In this document: positions 1 through 12,900 of the stretch, piece by piece
Layout: every line of letters starts with the position of its first letter
Numbering within the stretch: position 1 is the stretch's first letter
Assembly: GCF_050947335.1 (NCBI RefSeq)
Contig: NC_134983.1
Coordinates: 2,232,001 to 2,296,000, forward strand
Reading direction: 5' to 3'
Source: Megachile rotundata
Lineage: Eukaryota > Arthropoda > Insecta > Hymenoptera > Megachilidae
Length of the DNA: 64,000 nucleotides
Translations under genes and position numbers: made by a program
The notes under the pieces: model-generated
Told to the model about the DNA's origin: nothing
Database searches by the model: none
The model's input: only the letters and a program-made list of their open reading frames with translations

Positions 1-703
1 GCTTGCAAAAAAGTATTTCACAAACCGAAATTAACTATTTGATCATGTAAAAGGTACAACGAGATGAGATGATTAAAAATGTTCTTGAACCTATTTTACC
101 TTGTATCATTTGATAGCTTATCAAACATTATATACTCTATCTCAATCCTGTATTTCAACCGACGAGATAGTTAAGATAGTTAATGAGATAAGCGAATTCT
201 AACTTATCCAGTTTCACTCTGTTTTCCCTATTTAGTGGCTTGTGTAAATTCCAATAAAAGTAAGAACATTATGCATACGGTAAAGTGTATTAAAGATTTT
301 TGTAAATTTTTTTTATTGTGTAAATGCTAAGTGTGAAGTATAAAATACAGTAAAAAAATGTTAAAAATACAGATTTCGTAGATTTCATGTCTGTAGTGTC
401 TTTCAAGGAAAACAGGGTGAAATTCGATAATCCGGAACTATCCTCCAGGTTGAGAAACAGGGTTGAAACTTAGTATATGGTATTATTTTCAGGTAAGGTA
501 TTCAACGGTTATAAAAAAAACACAGTTCAAGGGAATTTACTCCCTTATCTTGCTATACTCTTTGCACATAAAATGATACTTCCTATATCCTTTGCAGATG
601 AGATGATACTTTAGATAAGAATCTTTATCTTTATACCATACTGTTTTACCCCTGACAAGGAATATCTACGAAATCTGTATAAATAAATTGATGTTTATTA
701 CAG
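1..703 (+). other. Intron sequence 5' of the first visible Gyc88E exon
   Basis: AT-rich, many stops in every frame, no recognisable exon. It lies between an upstream exon outside the window and the acceptor at 703. Confidence 0.6.
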
Positions 704-908
704 AGATTTGATGCTTGCCGGAACGCAGCAATCAGTGGAACTCAAGTTAGCCTTAGATCAAGAGCAATTGAAGAGTAAGAAGTTAGAAGAGTCTATGAGG
801 AAACTGGACGAAGAAATGAAACGAACTGATGAACTATTGTATCAGATGATACCGAAACAAGTGGCAGACCGTTTGAGGAATGGAGAAAGTCCCATAGACA
901 CGTGTGAA
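704..908 (+). CDS. Gyc88E: Gyc88E exon: signalling helix / start of cyclase domain
   Basis: Acceptor TTACAG just before 704; the first base completes a split codon from an upstream exon outside the window. Encodes DLMLAGTQQSVELKLALDQ and a long charged coiled coil, then MIPKQVADRLRNGESPIDTCE. The donor GAA|GTAAGA ends it in phase 0 at 908. Reading past the donor gives non-conserved residues and a stop, so the splice is preferred. Confidence 0.88.
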
Positions 909-3900
909 GTAAGAAAATGTCCATTTTTATTGACATACGTAGCAAAAGGTTCAATATGAAGGAAGTTTCATCAAACTTATTAGTTTCATCAAACTGATAG
1001 CTGCGAACGTATGAATCGTACCAAAGTTATTTTTCTTTTCAAATTTATTTGTATGAGTAACCTTTTAATATCATTTCTTATAATTTTTGCCTTTTATTTT
1101 TATATTTATAAATAATTTCTACCATGAAACCTTGATATAATTAATATACTAAATGTTATACAAAATTCCAGGTTTACTATAAATATTTAAAAATTGGTCG
1201 ACAAGTTTTTGCTTAATTGGAAACGTGTGTTCTAAACATGGGTCACCGATGACCCATGCGGAATTTGAAATATTAATAATAGAACATTTGTTTTTTCTAA
1301 AAATTTGAATGTCTTTTACTTAAAATTTAATTTTTGTTTTTCCGATCATCAAGTTTCATTCAATTTTATTATAACTATTTTCAGATGTTTGATAGCGTAT
1401 CAATTTTATTCTCGGACGTAGTCACATTCACAGAGATTTGCAGTAGAATTACACCGATGGAGGTCGTGTCTATGTTAAACGCCATGTACTCCCTTTTCGA
1501 CACATTAACCGAAAGGAACCGGGTGTATAAGGTATTCTTAGGTAGTAAGAGTTAGCATTTATTTGTCCTCAAATCATTCTTTTACTTTCTTTAACAACAT
1601 ACCATTCTTTTATGTTCTTTCTTTCTCTCTCAATTCAAGATGTTTATTATGTGCCTTTCCAAAGTTCATTGTTTAGTTTGTTACGGTACGTTCTAGCGTA
1701 ATTCAATAATTTATTTTTCATGTATAATATTGAATATTTTGTTCAAATTTCTGTACCGGTGTATGTATTTTATTTTTTATTTAGGTAGAAACAATCGGGG
1801 ACGCTTATATGGTGGTGTCAGGCGCTCCAGTGAAAGAAAATGATCATGCTGATCGTGTCTGTGATATGGCACTTGATATGGTCGATGCGATAACTAACCT
1901 TAAAGATCGTTCTACAGGTAAGAATGCAACAGAATAGTTTCAAATTTGAATTATGAATGAAATGGATTAAACGGATTTTGTCTTAGTTCCTGCATATTTT
2001 TTAAAAATACGATGCTGTTAGCTTGAATAGTCTCATTTATTTGACAAAAATTAAACTTCGTAGTAGACAATGGATTTTTGGCGGCGTCAAACGAATAATC
2101 AAACCATTATTCCTCGAATCAGTTGTGAATAGATCGTCTGAGATTTTGTTTGATGTAATAAAAAGTGGATTAAGCAAGATTCTACATTGATGTCAAATTG
2201 ATGGAAACCTTATTACCTCAGTGAAGAAGGATATAACTTCGAACCGCAGGACAAATTTATTGATCCAGATAGTTGGTGCATATAAAGGATATGTCAAACA
2301 TTGTTGAAGAAAAACAAGAACAATATTCCACGACATGGAAAGAATAATATTCCAGACCCGGAAAGAACATTATATGAATATTTGGTTGGACGAAAGTATA
2401 ATTTGAATGCGAGAATCTGTTGATAATAATTAAAAACATAATAAAGTTTAATATTTTATTTTAAAAGTACGAGGCTCACTCAGAAAAAAACTATTTTTGT
2501 GAATATCTCGAAAATACATACTGAGTGGCTATAATATATACAGAAAAAAATATTCAGAACAATGACCTTGACAACATAGTATAAGGTCCATAAACTTAGT
2601 GGGAATCGGTGAAGTAAATAATTACTAATATTTATTGGAACTAAGTAAGGAAAGCTGAAATGTTAGGCATATTTTTAACCGGCTTCGAAAAAGGAGGAGG
2701 TTACTCAATTCGATCAGTATATTTTTTTTCTTTTTCTATGTATGTTCACCGATTACGCCTAGCTGGGTGGACCGATCGGAACGAAACCTTTTGCATCTGG
2801 TAGGTTCTGACTCCCCATTGGTACCATTATCAAAAAATTTTTCATTTTTTAATTGCAAAGTATTGTTATCGCAAAACAACCGGCAACTTTTAAAATAAAC
2901 TTTTCTCGATTTTAGAGCGCTTTTAATATCTTATCACGGACATGATTCTGAACAATTTTGTTCATATTCAAATTTCGCGGAAAGCTTTAGTTTTCGAGAA
3001 ATTAGCGAAAAATTGTTGTTAACTTTTGAAATCAACTTCGGACGATTTTAATGTCCTTCGAATATGTTGTTAGGGACGTTGTTCTGGACAACTTTTTCCT
3101 TTTACATAATTGACGGAAAGCTATTGTTTTCGAGATATTAGCGAAAATTGTTGTTAACTTTTGAAATCTACTTCGGACGATTTTAATGTCCTTCGAATAT
3201 GTTGTTAGGGGCGTGGTTCTGGACAACTTTTTCCTCTTACATAATTGACGGAAAGCTATTGTTTTCGAGATATTAGCGAAAATTGTTGTTAACTTTTGAA
3301 ACCAACTTCGAACGATTTTTATGTCCTTCTAATACGTTATTAGTGGCATGATTCTAAACGAGCTTTTCCTTATGCATAATGGACGGAAAACTTTAATTTT
3401 CGTGATATTAGCGAAAAACTATTGTTATTAATATTAGTGGAACGCCCCGTGCTATGCATGGGAAAGACAAGAAAGGGCAATTACAATGCACTCCAGATGC
3501 ATTGATGCTATCCAAAGGTTGACATGTTCAAGAAAATCTTTTAATTTTGTGCCGCCTCCGAAAAGGTTGAAATGTATTTAATATACTACCTAACGAGTAA
3601 ATAGGTTTCATTCATATCTGATCCGTAATTGTATGATTGAATGAAATAGAAATTACTTCATTAAAATATAAAAATTATTTTATACTTTTTAGTACATTTC
3701 GAAGTCGGCGTATTTTTTTTTCTTAAAATTATTTTATGCATTTAGTGATTCTTGATTGTGTGGACTATAATTAGAATCAGATTTAAAACTAACAATGAGT
3801 TCAAGTGAAAGTACAAGTCTAGTTTATAATATTTTAACTATAGTGTTTAAACTGTAACGTGTAACCATACGATATTCTAAGATAAGAGATGCAGTATTCA

Positions 3901-6900
3901 GAATTGAATTGAACATTATGAATGTTACAAATGCAAAATTGAATTTATTTTGTAAATAATTATCGTAGATTAACGATTTGATGCGTGCAAGGTGTCTCTC
4001 AGTTTTGATGTTTAGCAAATGAAAAACACGCGATTAACATTTTTGTCTATTAGTGTGTTAAGATTTTCTAGCGTGTTAGAATAAAACATCGTCGTCCAGT
4101 AAATAAACGCTTCTTGAAAAAGCCCAACATTTAGAGCACCTGATACGAACAGTTGTCGACAGGCCACTGTAATTGCTATGTCTTACAACAAATATCCATT
4201 ATCACAAGGGGAGTCAATGCATAATTAAAACTGAATGGTAATTATTGTACATATTATTTCGTTTCAGGTCTTCATCTTCAAATACGAGTTGGAATACACA
4301 GTGGTGCTGTGGTAGCTGGTATCGTAGGCTTAAAAATGCCTCGATATTGTTTATTCGGTGATTCGGTGAACACGGCGTCTCGCATGGAGGCAACTAGTCA
4401 AGCGATGCAAATACATATATCGCAATCAACGCGAGAATTGTTGTCGCCTTCATATAAAGTTAAAGAACGAGGAGAAATTGAAGTGAAAGGAAAGGGTACG
4501 AAATGGAAATTGCTTCTGTTAAAGTTTCTATTGAATACATGCTTCCAGTAATTAAGAAACAACTTTAGTCTTCATCTTTGCATTAATCATTCTTTATCAG
4601 ATTTTATTATTGCAATATCATGAGTTGATGTTTGCGTATAAACATCTTCAAATTTCTGTTACGGAAAAGAGATAAGCGTCTACAGACGCTAATAACGGTC
4701 AGAGAATTAATAATGAAATAATGCTTTAAATCTGATAATTGAAACTGTCTATAATAGCATACAAATAATTGTAAAATCAAACTATAGAAAGGCATGAAAC
4801 CATAAATATGAAAAGTATCAATTTACTAATGAACATGGTCACTGAGGCATAGGACATAGTGTGTGCTGAAATTATTAAAACGATAGAACAAAGAATATAC
4901 ATATTTTCTATGATTGCGTAAAGATAAAATCGAGAATAATTTTAATTTTTTGATTAGAGTATTTTTAACTGACAACACTATAATGAAAAATTGTTAAAAG
5001 ATTTAAATATATTAGGCGGTTATAAAAAGAACAATATGATCAGTATTTTGTAATATTGCATTCTACTGCAATCACCATTTTAAATTTTTACAGTATACTT
5101 TCGATTTTATACAGTTTACTTTTTGGTATATTATTTCCATGCCATATTGCAAAAATAGGGTTAATTTCCATAGATCTTTGGTTCACACTATTTTCAAATA
5201 TGCATATACATTAGGATGGTGCTCAAAATTTAAATTGTAAAATATTGTTTACCTAAACATTTTACTCCCTGGGATTAAAATGGAACCTGGTTAAAACGTT
5301 ATTGTATTTTGTAATATTTTAGAAAGTGCTAATCATTCATTATTTTTAGTTACGAATACACCTATTGCATTCCCGATAAATCTAAACGTCAAAATATTAA
5401 TAATTTGATCAGAAACAAATAAAAGAGCATTTCTTACTATTTGTCAAGTATGCTCGACAGATATCCCCCCCGATTAAGAAATCGACTATATTTGCCTAAT
5501 AGATTATTGTTTGCGAAATAGTTTTTTACATATGGAGTGGCAATTCTTATAAATTGATGATTTGTAAATTTACTTTCTAATAATACCGCAATGTTAAATA
5601 AACATGCTTTAAAAGTGTAATATGACAAAAAAAATCGTACTCCGTCTCTTGCAAAATTCAAAATTCAGCAGGGAGTTCCAATATTGAATCAAAATATATA
5701 AAAGAATACAATATGATTTAGTCGTAAGGATGAACACATTGATAGAATGGTCTTTAAAAAAATACAAACAAAATTCTTTTTATCTAAGAACCATCTCCCT
5801 ATCAACAAACATATTATCAACAATCTTCACTTTTTCAGAAAAAAAATAGTAAGAGGTTAATAGAAACATTTCCATTGTAGAGCCTAGAGCAAATCTGGTT
5901 TCCCTAGAAAAAATATGATAACTAAACAGGAAAAACAGTTCTGTTCATTTATTTGCAACAGTTTTTAAGGTTAAGAAATTTAAGGGTGAACTAAGAGTAT
6001 GGGGACATAGAAATTTGGGAATTCACAAATTTGAAGATTAAAAATTTGTGGTGCTTGGGATATGGAGATCTGTTACTACGCAAATTTAAAAGTTGATTGA
6101 TGTTAGAATTTGAGAACCTCAGAGTTCGGATATTTGGGGACTTAAGAATTACAATATTTAAAAATTAAAAAACTTTAAAATTGTAAAATTTCAGAAATTG
6201 AGAATAAAGAAATTGACAAATTTAAAGATTTGAAAATTTCAAGAATTCGAAATAAAAAAATTGACAAATGTAAGATTTGAAAATGTTTGCAAAATTCACA
6301 TATGTGTTCCCATTTAAAAGAAGCCAACAATTACATTCACATGTACATAAGCACAGTAAAATGTTTATTATATGACTTAATATTTCCGTCGTTTTTCTAA
6401 TACTGTCATTATTAATATTTCATTAAAAAGCATTAATAAAATTCTAGTAAACTAAACTTGTAAAATATACCGTACTGTTCTATTCTGCAAAATCTATTTT
6501 TCATACTTTCTATGAAAAAGAAAGTACAGTGTAATCACATATTTCATTAACTGAATTTATTACATTGTAAAAATCAAAATCAATCTTTTCTCATATTGTA
6601 AGATGAAAGTACAATACAGAGTATACTTTAAAACATTTATAGAATACATTTCCTTCGTATTGTTAAATATAGAAGTTTAGTACAGAGTAGATATATTTAT
6701 CTTGTACCACCTCAAAGAATGCCTTCCAAAATAGCTGGCGCAGCGAAGGCGATAAACTAGAATTTGCTTATTGTGATACTTGATACTTCATGCTTATAAT
6801 TTGATGATATTCGTCATATAAACGTTTCATGAATATTTTTAATACAAAACGAGTTACTTTTCGAAACAAAATGTAAGTGAATCAAATCTATGAATTTTTA

Positions 6901-9900
6901 AATCTTTTAATTTTTATATTTCCAAAGTTATTAATCGCCATATTCTAAGGTTATAAAATACTAGAATTCCAAAATTCCAAAATTCTGATATTCTAAAATT
7001 CCCAAATTCCCAAATTCCCAAATTTTTAAATTCCAAAATTCCAAAATTCCAAAATTCCAAAATCCTAAAATTCCTAAATTTCCAAATTTTCATTTTCTAT
7101 TTCATTTTATTTTTTTAAATTGAGGTATCAATTTTCTAAATCAGTATATTCTGAAATTTTTCAGTTTCTAAATTTCCAAATACCTGATATCTAAAATGTG
7201 CAATATGTAAAATTTTTTAATTTTAATATCAACATTGTCAATATTTCTGTATTGTTGACAAATTAAAATATTTATTTTACTATTTAATTAATAAGTACCA
7301 GTCATCTTTTTTTGTCTTATGGATAAATTTTGTTGCTTTAGTCAGGATGGACAAGAATGGTAGGGATTTAGTTTCCAAAAATGTGCAAAAATTCAACTTC
7401 ATTTTGCCAGGATTTTGCAATTAGAAGACAGTATTTTGTTACGATTGTTTTTACAAATTAATCTTTGTACAATAATCTAGGTCGATAAAAACCCAATTTT
7501 GTAATTTTACCCTTCAAATTCGATGAAAAGGAAATATACAAGATTTATAAAAGAAATTTGTTTATGTTGCATTTTTCAGAAAAAGCGTTTTTTGTTTCTT
7601 GGCTTAAGGTCCTAGCAAAACGAGATTGTATTTTTCCACATTTTTGGAAACTAAATATCTACTATCCTCTTACCTCATGACGAATACACTATAAGATAAA
7701 CAAGTATCGTTGGAACTTATTAATTTTCTGTCAGAGGCTTCAGAAATTCCCAAAAATAATACTCACAGTATTTTAAAAAGAAAACATTGATAATCAATCA
7801 TTTTGTCTCCAGTATTGTGTTCAGAATTTACAGTTCTCTAATTATAATCTGTTTTCCTACAGCATTTTTTTTTATGTGAATCGGTATGAAATATTAGATA
7901 TGAAGCACTAAATTGTTTGCAACGTTGTTATATTTAGCAGCGAATCAGTTGCATATTAGATATAATATGAAAAATGTTATTCTCATGTTTACGTACGTAA
8001 TTGTCATTCTTTTAAACTTTAAATTGATATATGATAGGATTCATTTCACGCTAAAATTTTTGTCGAATAAAGGATTTCTTGTACAATGTTTGCATTTGCA
8101 ATCATGCGATGAAAATAATGTTGCATGTTTAAATTACGTTAGACTAGTAGAGCTCAATACTTCTGATTTCATTAAAATAATGGTGTAAAAGACACTTTAC
8201 GATTGTTTGTGGCTCATCGTGCTGTAACATTATTGTCAGAAATATGCATTTTTATTCATCCATTTTTATTGACGACAATAATATTACATATTTAGTTTGC
8301 AGCAACCTAGAATAACTATCCACAACTTCTGGTACTACCAGAATAACAATATTAAAAGCGGTAGTGTTATTTGTGACAAAAAACAATCGTTTGTCATTTG
8401 TCCGATAACGAGATTTTTTCGATCATAACTTGTTCAATTTTCAATTTTTTTGCTTTGCGACACAACCCATCACACATTAAGCACAATTTAGCCCAATGGA
8501 ATTGGTTTTTGAATAGAATTGTTTCTTATTTACTGATTAGAATCGTTTTTTGAATATTTTTTTTTAAGCTTTGCTCTACCAGTCTATGCTACTAAATTTA
8601 CGATACAATTTTATCCATTTTACAATGCTAAATTAAAAATGGAAAATTGTAAAGTCAGACGGCTTTATTAATCCAAACTGGGTTGCATATTATCGATGGT
8701 TTTGAAAGTAAAATTACTTTTATCTGTTATTATATAAAGTAATTAAATGTCTCTTAATTTGATTATTAATTAAGGTTTAGAAATTTCACGAATATGATGT
8801 GGGTTTCCGAAAAAGATTTCGTGTAGTTTGTTATTATTGCTATGCTTCGATCTGACAAAATCAATAAGATCTTGTTTTGATTAAAACCGTTATTTTGAAT
8901 TGAGATATTTTTAAGTTGAGAAAAAGTTGCTCTTATTTTTGCATTAATCTAAAGGTGTGTTTACATTATGCCAGTAATTGGTGCTAGTAGTCGTGCTAGT
9001 AGTCGTGCTAGTAGGTAGTCGAACTTTTGCGTTTCTTGCCTTGGTTGTACCTGTGTGAAAGAAAATTGTTTCTTCTTAAAAGCTCTAAATCCATACATCC
9101 CTAATTTTCAACATCTCCAAATCTCTACATTCCTAAATCCCTACATCCCAACATCTCTAAATCCCTATATTTCGAGAACCCTACATCCCTAAATCCCTAT
9201 ATTTCGAGAACCCTACATCCCTGAATCGTTAAATTTCTAAATTTTCAGGTTCCCAAATCCCTACTTACTCAATTCTCGACTTCTCAAACTTCCATCATAT
9301 CCAAATCCCTACATCCTCAAAGTTCTACATCTTCAAATCCTTACATACCTAAATCCCTACTTCCCCAAATTGTTAAATTTCCAAATCCCTATAACCCGAA
9401 TCGCTAAATTTAAAAATCTCTAGATTACTAAATCCCTACATCCCTAATTCTCAATATCTGCAACTTCCAACATCACCAAATTCCTACATCCCCAAATCGC
9501 TAAATTTCAAATTTCTATATTCTCAAATTCCTGAAATCCCTAGACTTTTATATCTCTAAATTCTGAAATGCTCAAAAATCCCTAAGAAGAAATAGCTGTT
9601 TCCTTTCTTGCCTTCTTTTTTCAATAATGGACCTAGTACAGGCAACGCAAGATGTTCGACAATTCGATGACTTACTAATACAGCGACTGGCACCAATTAC
9701 TAGCATAATATAGATAGGCTCCCTTATACACATTTATATTTCAGGAACGATGAAAACGTACTGGTTGGAAAAAAGGGAACACAGGCCTTCGTTAACGAAA
9801 GGAATAACCATTCAAGAACCACCGCAATGGCACACAAGAAGTACTGACAAAAGGGTATCAGCGGGCACTCCTGCTGCTTTTACAGCCGCAACTATGTTCG

Positions 9901-12900
9901 AGAATCAAAATTGTTTAGACACAGCTTCTAGAAGAGGTTCCAAGATAGCTTCTCCAACGCCTAACGACTCAACGTTTTTGCTAGAGACGGAAAGAAGGAT
10001 GTATTCGCCTATTACATTTCAAGATGTAGCTCGAAGATCTGTTGCAAATTCGCCCACGAAAAACGATACGAGAGGTGAGTAAATATTCTGTCAGATCAAA
10101 TTAATCGTAACTATTGTTTTTTTTTTTTTTTTTTCTTATGAAAATAGTAAATGTAAGAGAGAGTAGAGGAATGGTGTGCATTTAAGTAAGACCTGTTTTC
10201 TGAAAAACACGTTATAGCTAATATGAACTAGAAAATGTTTATAAATATAAATGTGTTAATTACCTTACTTCAAGCGTGTAAGATAATATTTTAACAATGT
10301 AAGGGTATAGCACAGGGGTCGGTAATCTTTCTGGAGTTAAGAGCCATTTTTTTAAAGAGCTAAATATAAGTACATACATCGGTAATATATGTATATAGGA
10401 ATTTTATTAATGAAATTAATAACGTTTTAACAAATTAACAAATTCCATGATGTGCACAACTCAAAAGTTCAATATCGGCTTTCTCCTCTTTTTATTATAT
10501 TTCGTAACCTCGTAACCAAATCGCAAAAGACAAATGATGGAAAAGATATCAAATGATTCACTCGATTCTTCTTAAAACCCTACTCTACATATATATTAGA
10601 AAAAATAATATAACCGTTATCTACTGTGAAACATGTATTTATTGTGAAATCAAAACATTCTAGTTTACGTAGTAACAGAACATATATATCAACGTATTAA
10701 AGAAAGCGGAAACACTTTATTTATAGCTTAGAAAAAAATTAATAGTAAAAACCTAATTTCTTTTTAGTGTAAGCGTTAATTTGTATGTGTGCGTGTGTGA
10801 GTGTGTACGTCCGTCACGTAGTGCGCCGTTAACGAACGCGTGGATGAATGATCGGGAATGATCGATGTCAAGATTGATCGAGGTGATTCTAGAAGCGTGG
10901 CATGACAGGTAAGTGGGAATGTTCTAGAACCCTCCCCAAAAAACAATAGAAAATTAGGAAATCCAGAATGTTCCATATGCAAAACAATAAAAAGCGCGGA
11001 GACGTGCGCCTTGACGCATTGAGCCGTGTAGAACCGTAATAGAAAACGCCCGTGATCGCTCGCATTAGTTAATATCTTTTGTTCGATTCTGTGGATATTA
11101 CAGAAGTTATAAATCGAAAAGACAACTATATTTGTTAGAATAGATTTGGATTATTAATAATCTAGAAATTACGCAACTTAGAAATTGAAAGGTTTATTTT
11201 TTAGGAATTATGAAATTAGAGAATTTAAGATTTGAGAATTTAGACTTCAGGAATTTAAGATTTTTGGATTTGAAAATTTGAGATTTTGTAGATTTAGAAA
11301 GAAATTTGCTAGCTTAATAACTTAATGATTCAGATATTCCTAAATTTGTAAAATCGGGATTTTGGGGATTTGAATATTTGAGGATTCGAGGTTTTGGAAA
11401 TTTGAGATTTCAAAATTTCGAGATTTGGGAATTGGAGAATTGAGAAATTGAGAATTTGGAAATTCGAAAATTTATTGATTTGAAGGTAGAGAGAATTAGG
11501 AATATTAGAAATTGAAAACATAGAAATTTGATAATTTAAAAACTTTCAAAAGGAAAATAAAAATTTTAAGATTTAGAAAATTAAGATTTAGAAAATGAGA
11601 AAATTTAGGCTTCTCAAAATTTAGGCATTTTAAAAACCAAGGATTTGTATATTTAGAAATTTAGTCATTTAAAGACTTGCAAATCTAATAATTGCGTATG
11701 TGAGAATTTACAAATTTGAAAATTTTGCATTTGGAACTGAGAATTTAGAAATTTGCAAATTCAATGGTTGGAGATTTGGTAATTTAAAAATTTGTGAAAT
11801 AGAAGATTTAATTGTTTGACAATTTGAAAATTAAAAAATTAAAAGATCAAAAATTTGCAGCTTAGGAGTTCGGAAATTTGGAAATTTGCAAAATTTGAGA
11901 TTCTAGGGATTTAGGAATTTGGAGATTTAAGGATTCGAGAATACGGGTATTTGTCGGTTTGAAAATTATGAAATTTGGGTATTTGGAAATCTCAAAATTT
12001 GAAAAGTTGCAAATTTAGAAAATTTGATTATTGGAGATATTAAAAGGTGGCAGTTGATGAATTCATAAACTTTGAAATTTAGAAGTCAGAAATTCTAATT
12101 ACACTTTTATGTAATGTTCTGATTTGAAGGACGACTGTGATGCCCCCACACTGAGTCGCAGACATAGAAGTTTCATTTCAACAATATATTAGTTTCATCC
12201 AAAAATATTCACAAAGATTGACCTCATTTTAGCCGTCCCAGTTGTATACCTCTCAGTTTACGCGGAGTATTCGTCTCACGTGGATTCGGTTTGCATGAAT
12301 GAAAATCACGTAAATAAACTTTATCAGTATAAAAGAAAATATATTAGAAATAAAAGCTAATGTATATAACATTTACAAGCACATATTTATATTAAGTAGT
12401 TTATCAGAAAAGTAACAAGGTTTCAGAAAATAAAAGTAAATCTTATTCAATATCACTATCGATATTCGAAATTAATCAGTTTTTTTTTTTTAATTGACAC
12501 AAATACAATATCATCACCATCGTTTAAAATCTTTGAAAGTTCGATATCATTTTCATTGTTAATGTTAATTTTTTTTAATGACTTGTTGCCGATCTTTTCT
12601 TTGACTAAATTTTCATCAGTTTGCTAATTTCGATACATTTCATTAAACTACCATCACGTAATGTACATTTATTCATATTCATAAATTAGAGTATATTTGG
12701 CATATATGATCAATTCACGGAAGACGTTAAAATAACAACTTTGTAACTCGAGATGCCACAACTCAACAACATGTTTTAATAAAAACGAATAAACATTATT
12801 ATTTATTAATTACATTCGTGAAAAATGTTTAAAATTTCACTAAAAATATCAGCTTAAGTTTCTATTTCTATTGTTAATTAGTTTCGAAAAAATAATTTGT

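Noticed and set aside
7913..8188. 91-codon hydrophobic frame in a cyclase intron
   Set aside because: No similarity I recognise, AT-driven codon use, no splice or promoter context.
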